From Pseudomonas sp. (GTDB lineage: Bacteria > Pseudomonadota > Gammaproteobacteria > Pseudomonadales > Pseudomonadaceae), in NCBI RefSeq assembly GCF_030684895.1, contig NZ_JAUXXP010000001.1, forward strand, positions 62,001 to 126,000: a stretch of DNA of 64,000 nt. Reading direction: 5' to 3'. This document shows positions 40,099 through 48,612 of the stretch, in pieces; positions within the stretch are counted from its first letter, which is position 1; each line of letters starts with the position of its first letter. The position numbers and the translations under genes are program-made. The notes under the pieces were generated by a model. The model ran no database searches and was not told the origin of the DNA. It saw nothing but the letters and a program-made list of their open reading frames with translations.

Positions 40099-41073
40099 GT
40101 GCATGCAATGTTGCCCTTGCTCGACCAACTGGCCTTTCCGGCCATCCGCCGTGGCCAACTGGAAGCGCTGCAGATCAACCTGACCTACCGCTGCAATCAG
40201 CGCTGCCTGCATTGCCATGTGAATGCCGGGCCGACCCGCACCGAGGCCATGACCGACGAAAGCCTGGCCCTGCTGCATCAGGTGATCGACGCGCATCCCG
40301 TGCAGACCCTCGACCTGACTGGTGGCGCACCGGAGATGCATCCGCGTTTTCGCGAGATCGTTATCCACGCCCGCCGTGAAGGCCTGCGAGTAATCGACCG
40401 CTGCAACCTGACCATCTTGAGCGAAACGGGTTATGCAGACCTGGCGCAGTTTCTCGCCGACCAAGGCGTCGAAGTCAGCGCCTCACTGCCCTGTTACTCG
40501 CGCGATAACGTCGACAAACAGCGCGGCGATGGCGTGTTTGATGCCAGCATCAAGGGCCTGCAACAGCTCAATGCCCTCGGCTACGGCCAACCCGGCAGCG
40601 GCCTGATCCTCAACCTGGTGTACAACCCGCAAGGACCGAGCCTGCCGCCACCCCAGCAGAGCCTCGAAGCTGATTACAAACAGCACCTGGCTGAAGACTT
40701 TGGCATCGTCTTCAACCACCTGCTGACCATCACCAATCAGCCGATTGCGCGATTTGGCAGCACCCTGGTCAGCAAGGGCCAGTTCAACGGCTATATGCAG
40801 CTGCTACGCGACAGCTATCGCCCGGAAAACCTCGAACCGCTGATGTGTCGCTCGCTGGTCAGCGTCGACTGGCAGGGCTACCTGTACGACTGCGATTTCA
40901 ACCAGATGCTCGATCTGCCGCTGCAGCTGCCCGAGGTGATCGGGCGTGATCGGGCGCACCTGCGTGACCTGCTCAATGCGTCGCTTAGCGGCAACCCTAT
41001 TGTTACCCGCGATCACTGTTACGCCTGCACCGCCGGGCAGGGCTCCAGTTGCGGTGGCGCCCTGAATGACTGA
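40099..41073 (+). CDS. arsS: radical SAM protein ArsS-like (arsenosugar biosynthesis)
   Basis: The GTG at 40099 (AAGGAA upstream; ATG at 40108 possible) gives 324 residues. The radical SAM cluster is CxxxCxxC at C32, C36 and C39 (RCNQRCLHCH). Family landmarks are LDLTGGAPEMHPRFREIV, RCNLTIL and VSASLPCYSRDNVD, which is the ArsS-type signature. Two further Cys sets near the C-terminus (LYDCDFNQML and HCYACTAGQGSSCGG) resemble the auxiliary cluster region of SPASM-like proteins. ArsS uses a SAM radical to make arsenosugars from methylated arsenic. The cluster contains no arsM within this window. Confidence 0.85.
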   Translation: MHAMLPLLDQLAFPAIRRGQLEALQINLTYRCNQRCLHCHVNAGPTRTEAMTDESLALLHQVIDAHPVQTLDLTGGAPEMHPRFREIVIHARREGLRVIDRCNLTILSETGYADLAQFLADQGVEVSASLPCYSRDNVDKQRGDGVFDASIKGLQQLNALGYGQPGSGLILNLVYNPQGPSLPPPQQSLEADYKQHLAEDFGIVFNHLLTITNQPIARFGSTLVSKGQFNGYMQLLRDSYRPENLEPLMCRSLVSVDWQGYLYDCDFNQMLDLPLQLPEVIGRDRAHLRDLLNASLSGNPIVTRDHCYACTAGQGSSCGGALND

Positions 41074-41122
41074 ACAAACCGCACCCTACGCGACTGCATA
41101 ACCATTAATTAAGGATTGAGCC

Positions 41123-42514
41123 ATGCAACCCACCAGTCTCACCGGCCTGTTCTTCTGGGGTTTTCTGCTGGTCTACGGCGCGTTGATGCTGGCACTGGCA
41201 CCGCGCGCTGTAAGCCTGGGCGGCTTCTTCAATGGCGAGGACAACCAGGGCCGCAGCGCCAGCCCCTGGCTGATCACCTCCAGCATCTTTATCAGCTGGA
41301 TCTTCGCCAAATCGGTGACCAACGCCGCCAATCTAGGGGCGACTTACGGCCTAATCGGCGGCCTGGCCTATGCCATGTACTGGTTATCGATCCCGCTGAC
41401 GGGTTTTGTGATTTATCGCCTGCGCCGCCGTTTCGCAGCCACTGGGTTGGTGAGCTTTCTCAGCAGCCACTACGGGCGCGGTGCAGCGCTGGCGTTTTCT
41501 GCGGCGATTCTGATCCGCCTGTTCAACGAGGTGTGGAGCAACACTGCGGTGGTCGGCGGCTATTACGGCGACTCCGGCAGCATCGAATTTATTGCTTCGG
41601 CGTTGCTGTTTACCGCCGTCACCCTGGCCTACAGCCTGCGCGGCGGCTTGCGCAGCTCGATCCTCACAGATGCGGCGCAAGCGGCGATCTTCGTGATTGC
41701 CCTGGTCTGGGTGCTCGGCCTGGTGCTGCCGCAGCATTCGCCGACTGAGCTGGCCAGCACCAGCAATTGGGTGCTGAATGCCGGGGTCGACCTGCTGCTG
41801 GTCGCCGGCCTGCAGGCCTTCAGCTACGGCTTCCATGATCCGGTACTGACAGATAGGGGCTTTATCAGCGAAGAGAAGGCCATGCGCCGCTCCTTCGTGA
41901 TTGCCGGGGTGCTGGGTTTTATCGCCATCCTCGCCTTCAGCCTAATCGGCGTGCACGCCCAACTTACCGGCCTGGCCGCCTCCGACAACGTACCCGCCGC
42001 CCTGGCCAAGAGCCTGGGCATCGGCGCGCTGCTGGTGATGACCGTGGTGATGGTTTCCGCTGCCGGTTCGACCCTGGATTCGACCTTTTCCAGCCTGGCC
42101 AAACTGGCCGGGCGCGAGCTGCCGAAACTGGCCGGCCGCGACCTCGGACAGAAAGCCATTGGCGTCGGCATGGCGGTGATGGTGGTGTTCGCCCTGCTCG
42201 GTAACCTGCCAATGATCGCCGGCACCGACATCCTCAAGGCCACCACCATCAGCGGCACCATGGTCATCGGCCTGGCCCCGGTATTCGTCCTGCACGGCCT
42301 GACCACTCCGACGCGGCTGGGCTTTCACCTGAGCTTCTGGACCGGCCTGGGCCTGGGCGTCGCCCTGACCCTGAACTGGATTCCACAGAGCTGGGCCATC
42401 GGCGACGGCAAATATGCGTTGCTGCTCGGCACCAACTTGTATGGCCTTGGGCTGTGTGTACTCGGCTATCTGCTGCCCGGTTGGTTGCTGCAGCGCAAAG
42501 CAGGCAAAGCCTGA
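41123..42514 (+). CDS. sodium:solute symporter family transporter
   Basis: A 463-residue protein with about 13 membrane helices. Landmarks of the SSS family are the SWIFAKSVTNAANLGATYGL segment near helix 2, the AYSLRGGLRSSILTDAAQ motif and the STLDSTFSSLAKLAGREL sequence. The start at 41123 is 50 bases after arsS, and the stop overlaps the next start as TGATG. The transported substrate is unknown; in a cluster of this kind, sugar, nucleoside or arsenical uptake or export are all possible. I have not seen a closer assignment. Confidence 0.85.
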   Translation: MQPTSLTGLFFWGFLLVYGALMLALAPRAVSLGGFFNGEDNQGRSASPWLITSSIFISWIFAKSVTNAANLGATYGLIGGLAYAMYWLSIPLTGFVIYRLRRRFAATGLVSFLSSHYGRGAALAFSAAILIRLFNEVWSNTAVVGGYYGDSGSIEFIASALLFTAVTLAYSLRGGLRSSILTDAAQAAIFVIALVWVLGLVLPQHSPTELASTSNWVLNAGVDLLLVAGLQAFSYGFHDPVLTDRGFISEEKAMRRSFVIAGVLGFIAILAFSLIGVHAQLTGLAASDNVPAALAKSLGIGALLVMTVVMVSAAGSTLDSTFSSLAKLAGRELPKLAGRDLGQKAIGVGMAVMVVFALLGNLPMIAGTDILKATTISGTMVIGLAPVFVLHGLTTPTRLGFHLSFWTGLGLGVALTLNWIPQSWAIGDGKYALLLGTNLYGLGLCVLGYLLPGWLLQRKAGKA

Positions 42515-43482
42515 TGCGCGCCGGCCGCGACTGCCCGCTGGACTATCGCCTGACGCGGGATGCCTTTAGCGGCGAGCCGCTATTCGAGTGCGACACCCTC
42601 TATGTGGTCGGCGGCCTGTATGGCAATCGCCAGGCCCTGGCCGCCCTGCAACGACGCTTGGCCGCCGAGCCAAATGCACACGTGGTGTTTAACGGCGACG
42701 CGCACTGGTTTGACCGCGACCCGCAGATTTTCCAGCAGATCGAGCAAGGCCTCGTCGCCCACCTGCCGCTGCGCGGCAACGTTGAAACCGAACTCGGGCG
42801 CGCCGATGACAGCGGTGCCGGCTGCGGCTGCGCCTACCCGATGACGGTCGAGGAGGCGGTGGTCGAGCGCTCCAACGCCATCCAGCAGACATTGAACCGC
42901 ACCGTGCAGGGCTTGCCGGGCATGGCCGAGCGCCTGGCTGCGCGGCCGAGTACGGCGCTGGTCAGCGTCGGCGGGCAGCGCGTGGCGATCAGCCATGGCG
43001 ACGAACAGTCCCTGGCCGGCTGGAGCTGCTCGCGGGAATCGCTCGGCGAGCCGGAGCGCCAACAGCAGCTGGATAGCTGGTTTGCCGCGAACAACGTGCA
43101 GGTTCTGGCCACCAGCCACACCTGCTCAGCGGTGGCGTTGAACCTTGAGCATGGCGCGCTGATCAATAATGGCGCGGCCGGACTGCCGAATTTTGCTGGC
43201 GGCCGTTATGGCCTACTCAGCCGCATCGCCAAGACGCCGCACCCGGCAGCGTTGTACCGCTGCCAGCGCGATGGCCTGTATATCGAAGCCTTGCCGCTGA
43301 ACTACGACCACGATGCCTTTCTCGCCGACTTCGACCGCCAGTGGCCTGCCCACAGCCCGGCGGCGTTGTCCTATCGTTCCCGGGTACTCGGCCAGCTGAG
43401 CGACCGCCCCGAGCATGCCCTACTGGCCGGTTTCAGCCTGTGCCAAAGCCTGTGCGCCCTGGAGGCGCTGACTGATGAATAG
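42514..43482 (+). CDS. metallophosphoesterase-family protein of the arsS cluster
   Basis: The ATG at 42514 overlaps the symporter stop (TGATG) and gives 322 residues. Metallophosphoesterase landmarks are visible: VFNGDAHWFDRD, LRGNVETEL, ISHGDEQSLAGW and ATSHTCSA. The first block reads YVVGGLYGN where typical enzymes have a D-x-H at the active site, so one or two metal ligands of the standard set are absent; as I recall, homologues in arsS clusters share this. It may dephosphorylate a sugar-phosphate intermediate. It overlaps the next start by eight bases. Confidence 0.75.
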   Translation: MRAGRDCPLDYRLTRDAFSGEPLFECDTLYVVGGLYGNRQALAALQRRLAAEPNAHVVFNGDAHWFDRDPQIFQQIEQGLVAHLPLRGNVETELGRADDSGAGCGCAYPMTVEEAVVERSNAIQQTLNRTVQGLPGMAERLAARPSTALVSVGGQRVAISHGDEQSLAGWSCSRESLGEPERQQQLDSWFAANNVQVLATSHTCSAVALNLEHGALINNGAAGLPNFAGGRYGLLSRIAKTPHPAALYRCQRDGLYIEALPLNYDHDAFLADFDRQWPAHSPAALSYRSRVLGQLSDRPEHALLAGFSLCQSLCALEALTDE

Positions 43483-45616
43483 CCGCAAAATCGCCCTGAT
43501 GGGCCTGATCCTCGCGCTGCTCGGCAGCTTCTTGGTCTTCGACATCGGCCAGTACCTCAACCTGGAAGCACTCAAAGCGCAGCAAGCGGCGCTGAATGCT
43601 CAAGTGGCCGCGCAGCCCTGGCTGGCGGCGGGGCTGTTCTTTCTCGCCTATGTCGCGGTCACAGCGCTGTCCTTACCCGGTGCGGCGCTGATGACCTTGC
43701 TTGGCGGGGCATTGTTCGGCTTGATCGAAGGCTTCGTGCTGATTTCCTTTGCCTCCACCCTGGGCGCAAGCCTGGCCATGCTCAGCAGTCGCTTTCTGCT
43801 GCGGGACTGGGTGCAGAGCCGCTTCGGTCAACGCCTGGCCGGGATCGATGCCGGGGTCGAGCGTGAAGGGGCGTTCTACCTGTTCGCCCTGCGTCTGGTG
43901 CCACTGTTTCCGTTCTTCCTGATCAACCTGGCCATGGGCCTGACCCGCTTGCCGCTGCGCACCTACTGGTGGGTCAGCCAGCTCGGCATGCTGCCCGGCA
44001 CACTGGTGTACGTGAATGCCGGGCGTGAGCTGGGCCAGCTGGATTCCCTGGCCGGCATCCTCTCGCCGGGGCTGCTTGGCGCCTTTGTGCTGCTCGGGGT
44101 GTTCCCGCTGATTGCACGCAAACTGCTCGGGCTGATCCAGGCACGCCGTGTGTATGCCGGCTGGCACAAACCCAAGACCTTCGACCGCAACCTGGTGGTG
44201 ATTGGTGCCGGCGCCGGTGGGCTGGTCAGTGCCTATATCGCCGCGGCGGTAAAGGCCAAGGTCAGCCTGATCGAAAAACACCAGATGGGCGGCGACTGCC
44301 TGAACACCGGCTGCGTACCTTCCAAGGCGCTGCTGCGTTCGGCCAAGCTGGCCAATGAACTGAAGAAGGGCACAGCCCTGGGCTTTACTGGCGTGCAGGG
44401 CACGGTGGATTTCCCTGCGGTAATGCAGCGCATCCAGCGGGTGATCGCCGATATCGAGCCCCATGATTCGGTGGAGCGCTACACCGGCCTGGGCGTCGAA
44501 GTAATCCAGGGTGAGGCAAAAATCCTCTCGCCCTGGGCGGTGGAGGTCAACGGCCAGACCCTGACCAGCCTCAACCTGATTATCGCCGCCGGCGCGCGGC
44601 CGCTGGTGCCGAAGATCCCCGGTATCGAGCAGGTGCAGGGCTATACCTCGGACACTATCTGGAGCCTGCGCGAGCAGCCGCGTTGGCTGCTGGTGCTGGG
44701 CGGCGGGCCGATTGGCTGTGAGCTGGCCCAGGCCTTCCAGCGCCTCGGCAGCCAGGTGATTCAGGTGGAATTGGCCGAACGTCTGCTGCCGCGCGAGGAC
44801 GCCGATGCCAGCGAGCTGGTGTTGCAGAGCCTGCGCAGCGATGGCGTGGATGTGCGCCTGCAGCATCGCGCCGAACGCTTCGAGGTGGTCGATGGTGAGC
44901 AGCGCATGGTCGCCCGCCGCCTCGACACTGGTGAGGAGGTGACCATCGCCTTCGACGGCCTGCTGCTGGCCCTCGGCCGGGTGGCCAATGTCACCGGCTA
45001 TGGCGCCGAGGAGCTGGGCCTGACCCTGCGCCCCAACGGCACCCTGGAAACCGACGAATACTTGGCCACGCGCTTTCCCAATATCTACGCGGTGGGCGAT
45101 GTCACCGGGCCGTATCAGTTCACCCATGTCGCGGCGCATCAAGCCTGGTATGCGGCGGTAAATGCCCTGTTCAGCGGTTTCAAGCGCTTCAAGGTGGATT
45201 ACCGGGTGATCCCCGCCTGCACTTTTACCGATCCCGAAGTAGCCCGCGTCGGCCTCTCCGAAGGCGAAGCCAAGGCGCAGAACATCGCCTATGAGGTGAC
45301 CCGCTACGGCATCGACGATCTCGACCGGGCGATTGCCGACGAAGCCGCCCACGGCTTTGTCAAAGTGCTCAGCGTGCCGGGCAAGGACCAGATTCTTGGC
45401 GTAACCATCGTTGGCGAGCACGCAGGCGAGTTGCTGGCCGAATATGTGCTGGCAATGAAACACGGCCTGGGCCTGAACAAGATTCTCGGCACTATCCACA
45501 CATACCCGACCATGGCCGAGGCCAACAAGTACGCGGCTGGCGAGTGGAAACGCGCGCATGCACCGCAAGGGCTGCTGCGGTTAGTCGAACGCTTCCATAC
45601 CTGGCGCAGAAGCTGA
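43475..45616 (+). CDS. TVP38/TMEM64 membrane domain fused to mercuric-reductase-like FAD disulfide reductase
   Basis: A 713-residue two-part protein. Residues 1-225 are a TVP38/TMEM64 (DedA-like) domain with about six membrane segments and the LPGAALMTLLGGALFG motif. A linker leads to a dihydrolipoamide/mercuric reductase-type part: FAD motif VVIGAGAGGLVSAYIAAA, redox Cys275 and Cys280 in GGDCLNTGCVPSK, NAD motif LVLGGGPIGCELAQAF, YAVGDVTG and a C-terminal dimerisation region with HTYPTMAEA. The catalytic disulfide and both cofactor sites look complete. It should reduce a substrate at the membrane in the arsS cluster. Confidence 0.85.
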   Translation: MNSRKIALMGLILALLGSFLVFDIGQYLNLEALKAQQAALNAQVAAQPWLAAGLFFLAYVAVTALSLPGAALMTLLGGALFGLIEGFVLISFASTLGASLAMLSSRFLLRDWVQSRFGQRLAGIDAGVEREGAFYLFALRLVPLFPFFLINLAMGLTRLPLRTYWWVSQLGMLPGTLVYVNAGRELGQLDSLAGILSPGLLGAFVLLGVFPLIARKLLGLIQARRVYAGWHKPKTFDRNLVVIGAGAGGLVSAYIAAAVKAKVSLIEKHQMGGDCLNTGCVPSKALLRSAKLANELKKGTALGFTGVQGTVDFPAVMQRIQRVIADIEPHDSVERYTGLGVEVIQGEAKILSPWAVEVNGQTLTSLNLIIAAGARPLVPKIPGIEQVQGYTSDTIWSLREQPRWLLVLGGGPIGCELAQAFQRLGSQVIQVELAERLLPREDADASELVLQSLRSDGVDVRLQHRAERFEVVDGEQRMVARRLDTGEEVTIAFDGLLLALGRVANVTGYGAEELGLTLRPNGTLETDEYLATRFPNIYAVGDVTGPYQFTHVAAHQAWYAAVNALFSGFKRFKVDYRVIPACTFTDPEVARVGLSEGEAKAQNIAYEVTRYGIDDLDRAIADEAAHGFVKVLSVPGKDQILGVTIVGEHAGELLAEYVLAMKHGLGLNKILGTIHTYPTMAEANKYAAGEWKRAHAPQGLLRLVERFHTWRRS

Positions 45617-46329
45617 TGCGCGGCTTACTGCTAAGCCTGCTGCTCATCACACCGCTGGCCCAGGCGGAGAACCTGTTAATGCTTTGGACGGCTGGCCCGC
45701 CCAGCGGCGAATGGTCGGCGCCGTGGAAGCTGGCGGATATTCCCAAACTCAAGCCATCAGAGCGCACGCTGGTCGAGTTGGATGGCCAACCTCTATTGCG
45801 CATCAAGGCCGATGCGGCTGCCGGCGGCTTGCTGCATCCGCTGAATTTGCCTGGCGATCAGCCCTGGCAACTGAGTTGGCAATGGCGCACCGAACAGCGC
45901 CTGGATAAGGCCCGCTTCGCCACCCGCGAAGGCGACGACTACGCCGCACGGGTGTATGTGCTGCTGGATTACCCGCTGGATTCGCTGAGTTTTGTCACCC
46001 GGCAGAAGCTGCGCCTGGCGCGCACCTTTTTCGACCCCGACCTGCCGGCGGCAACCCTCAGCTACGTCTGGGATAACCGTGAAGCCCCTGGCACCCATGC
46101 CCGCAGCGCCTATACCGAAACGGTGGAGATGCGCGTACTGCGTGGCCCGGAAGCAGCGCTGGGCGAGTGGCTGACGGAGTCCCGCGATCTTCGCGCCGAC
46201 GCCACTGCCGCCTTTGGCAGCGCGCCACGCAAGATTCTCGGCGTGGTGTTTGCCGCCGACAGCGACAACACCGGCGAGTCGGCCACCAGCTATTTCGCCG
46301 CCCCGCAGCTGCAGCTATCTAATCCGTAG
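45616..46329 (+). CDS. DUF3047 secreted protein
   Basis: The ATG at 45616 overlaps the preceding stop (TGATG) and gives 237 residues; the longer frame at 45544 is rejected. A signal peptide ends near AQA. The mature domain has QLSWQWRTEQRLDKARFATR, GDDYAARVYVLLDYP, and AYTETVEMRVLRG, with AADSDNTGESATSYFA near the C-terminus; this is the DUF3047 pattern, thought to be a beta-sandwich that binds a carbohydrate-like or small ligand in the periplasm. It is the last gene of the arsS cluster, and its stop codon lies at the edge of a REP palindrome. Confidence 0.8.
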   Translation: MRGLLLSLLLITPLAQAENLLMLWTAGPPSGEWSAPWKLADIPKLKPSERTLVELDGQPLLRIKADAAAGGLLHPLNLPGDQPWQLSWQWRTEQRLDKARFATREGDDYAARVYVLLDYPLDSLSFVTRQKLRLARTFFDPDLPAATLSYVWDNREAPGTHARSAYTETVEMRVLRGPEAALGEWLTESRDLRADATAAFGSAPRKILGVVFAADSDNTGESATSYFAAPQLQLSNP

Positions 46330-46419
46330 GAGCGGGGGGGGACGCCCAGTTCCATGCCCGCGAACCCCTGCGATGCAAAAGCTTCGCGGGCATGGGTTAG
46401 GCACCCCCGCCGCTCCTAC
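46326..46419. repeat. REP-like nested palindrome between DUF3047 and desaturase genes
   Basis: Outer arms GTAGGAGCGG and CCGCTCCTAC enclose inner arms CCATGCCCGCGAA and TTCGCGGGCATGG. The pair of nested hairpins fills the gap between two convergent genes and contains the stop codon of the DUF3047 gene. This is the normal place and structure for Pseudomonas REP elements, which can stabilise mRNA ends and halt transcription. Confidence 0.8.
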
Positions 46420-46428
46420 ATTCATCAT

Positions 46429-47499
46429 TCAGGCGACCTGAGTCTGTTTGATGGACTCGACCTGCTCGCGACACGTCCAGCGATTGGCCCGGGCAAAGGT
46501 GCCGAAGTCGTTAAAGCGTACGCCATGCGCGCGCATCACCTTGTGCGCGAACGGCACGCTGAGCTGGCGGATATAGAAGGGCTCCTTGACTACGAAATGG
46601 TGGATCGCATGGCTGCTGCCGAAGTTAAAGCAGAAGGCCTGCAGCGGCCACAGCCACCAGGGGTTGAGCACCTGGGTCTGCTGGATCACGTTGCCCGCCT
46701 CGACATCGCCGTAGTAGTGCATGTTCGAGCTGACAAAGTGCAGGCAAAAGGTGCGCAGTACGTTGGGGCCAACCAACACCACTACAGCGATATTCACCAC
46801 TGCCATCACCTGCAAGGTGATCGCAGACCAGGCTACAGGCGCACCGAGCGCGGCCGCCGTGAAATCGATCAGGTGGAAGCCGAGAAACACATACCAGGTG
46901 CCCCAATTGAGCAGCCCCAGCGGCGCGTAGACCTTGAGTGTGCGGGTCAGAATCAACCGGCGGTGCTTGGGGTTCGTCGCCCGTAGCCAGCGAATAAACG
47001 AGCTCATCATGTTGTCGCCGACCATCAGCAGGCGGGCAAAGCCCCAGGGCTCGCCATTGGTGATGGCACGCTCTTCCGTATCCTGCTCGCTACCGGACAC
47101 CTTGTGGTGATTAAGGTGTAGATGGCGGCGCACCCAGGGGTTGATCGTGCTCGGCCGCGCCAGCCAGACCAGCGCCATCATCAGGTTGTGCGGCACACGG
47201 CGCTTGCGAAAGTACATCGAGTGGATCAGGTCATGTTCCAGCTCGTGGGTCAGCGAGGCGAAGAACGCATTCAGCAACAAGCACGCCCACCAGGCCAGAT
47301 AACCGCCGATATACAGCGCCGCCGAAGCGATCATCCCAACCAGGGCGAAGGTCAGGATGCCCGCACCGAGGGCGTCCTGATGCTTAAGCAGGGGAAAGCG
47401 CTGGCGCAGCTCGACACCGTGGGCCATGACCTGTTGGCGGATCAGCGCGGCGCGTTGTGCGTCATTTAATGCAGCAGTGCTTGCAGGGGAGTGGGGCAT
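46429..47499 (-). CDS. membrane fatty acid desaturase
   Basis: A 356-residue membrane enzyme with the three histidine boxes that bind the di-iron site: HELEHD at about residue 85, HLNHHK at about 126, and HAIHH at about 294. Four membrane helices lie between them. The length and boxes fit a family of bacterial acyl-lipid or fatty acid desaturases that introduce double bonds using oxygen and an external electron donor. The divergent AraC gene (start 47599) may regulate it; the 100-base gap would hold both promoters. The electron donor is not in the window. Confidence 0.85.
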   Translation of the reverse strand: MPHSPASTAALNDAQRAALIRQQVMAHGVELRQRFPLLKHQDALGAGILTFALVGMIASAALYIGGYLAWWACLLLNAFFASLTHELEHDLIHSMYFRKRRVPHNLMMALVWLARPSTINPWVRRHLHLNHHKVSGSEQDTEERAITNGEPWGFARLLMVGDNMMSSFIRWLRATNPKHRRLILTRTLKVYAPLGLLNWGTWYVFLGFHLIDFTAAALGAPVAWSAITLQVMAVVNIAVVVLVGPNVLRTFCLHFVSSNMHYYGDVEAGNVIQQTQVLNPWWLWPLQAFCFNFGSSHAIHHFVVKEPFYIRQLSVPFAHKVMRAHGVRFNDFGTFARANRWTCREQVESIKQTQVA

Positions 47500-47598
47500 G
47501 CCTACATCCTCTTGTTGATGAGGCCACCACTGTGCCGCGAACCCCGGGCCTGCGCCTGACCCTGAACGCCAACCTGTTGACCGGACCCGCCAATCTGC

Positions 47599-48612
47599 AT
47601 GACTGCCGAACCCACAACCCTGGCCAGCTGGACCCGCGCCCTGCGTAAGCAGCTCGATGCGCTGGGCCTCGACAGTGCCGCGTTGTGCCAGGCTGCGGGG
47701 CTAGAGCCGAGCCTGCTTGACGACCCCAACGCACGTTGCCCGCTGTCTATCACCACGCGCTTGTGGCAACTGGCCGTTGAGGCCAGCGGTGACCCGGCGC
47801 TGGGTCTGAAGACCTCGCAGTTCGTCAGCCCGACCACCTTTCACGCCCTCGGTTACGCCCTGGTCGCCAGTAGCAGCCTGCGCGAGATGTTCGAGCGCAT
47901 CGTGCGCTATCACCGGGTGGTCAGCGATGCCCTGGAACTGGAGTTGCGCGAATGCGCCGACTGCTACGAGTTCCGCTTTCGTGTACCACCCGGCAGCCCG
48001 CCACCAGCCGCCGAGGCGCTGGATGCCTTTGCGGCGATCTATGTGCGCAGCTGCCGCAATCGTCTCGGTCGCGACTTCGCCCCACTGGCGGTTCATCTAC
48101 AGCGCGCCGCACCGATGGATGCGCAGCCCTGGCATGCAGTCTTCCGCGCGCCACTGTTGTTTGCCGCACCTGAAAACCTGCTGCGCTTTCCCCGCGCCGC
48201 CTTCGAGCAGCGCCTGGACGACGGCAACCCGGAACTCGCCGAACACAACGAGACGGTACTCAAACGCACCCTCGAACAGCTGCAGCACGCCACCTGGACG
48301 CACAAAGTGCGCGCCTGCCTGGAGGCCCAGCTACCGGATGGTGAACCGTCCGCCGAACGTATCGCGCAGACCCTACATCTAAGCCTGCGCAGCCTGCAGC
48401 GCCATCTGGCCGATGAAGGCCTCAACTATGAAAGCCTACTCGCCGACACCCGCCAGCGCCTGGCCCTGCAACATATGCGCGACCCACGCTGCTCGATCAG
48501 CGAAATCGCCTACCTGCTCGGTTTCGCCGACACCAGCAGCTTCAGCCGGGCGTTCAAGCGCTGGACCGGACAAGCGCCCAGCCATTACCGCGAAGGACTG
48601 AAACAGCCATGA
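47599..48612 (+). CDS. AraC-family regulator with arabinose-binding-like N-terminal domain
   Basis: 337 residues. The N-terminal 180 (SWTRALRKQLDALGLDSAAL, then GDPALGLKTSQFVSPTTFHA) match the PF12625-type ligand domain found in OruR- and ArgR-like regulators. The C-terminal HTH pair is clear: ERIAQTLHLSLRSLQRHLAD and ISEIAYLLGFADTSSFSRAF, ending FKRWTGQAPSHYR. It is divergent from the desaturase, and its stop overlaps the next start (ATGA at 48609-48612). The effector is unknown. Control of both neighbours is an inference from layout. Confidence 0.85.
   Translation: MTAEPTTLASWTRALRKQLDALGLDSAALCQAAGLEPSLLDDPNARCPLSITTRLWQLAVEASGDPALGLKTSQFVSPTTFHALGYALVASSSLREMFERIVRYHRVVSDALELELRECADCYEFRFRVPPGSPPPAAEALDAFAAIYVRSCRNRLGRDFAPLAVHLQRAAPMDAQPWHAVFRAPLLFAAPENLLRFPRAAFEQRLDDGNPELAEHNETVLKRTLEQLQHATWTHKVRACLEAQLPDGEPSAERIAQTLHLSLRSLQRHLADEGLNYESLLADTRQRLALQHMRDPRCSISEIAYLLGFADTSSFSRAFKRWTGQAPSHYREGLKQP

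Noticed and set aside
43673..45568. A 631-codon minus-strand frame opposite the TVP38-reductase fusion
   Set aside because: Composition and His/Gln richness are typical of antisense frames in GC-rich DNA; the plus-strand gene has cofactor motifs and coupled neighbours.
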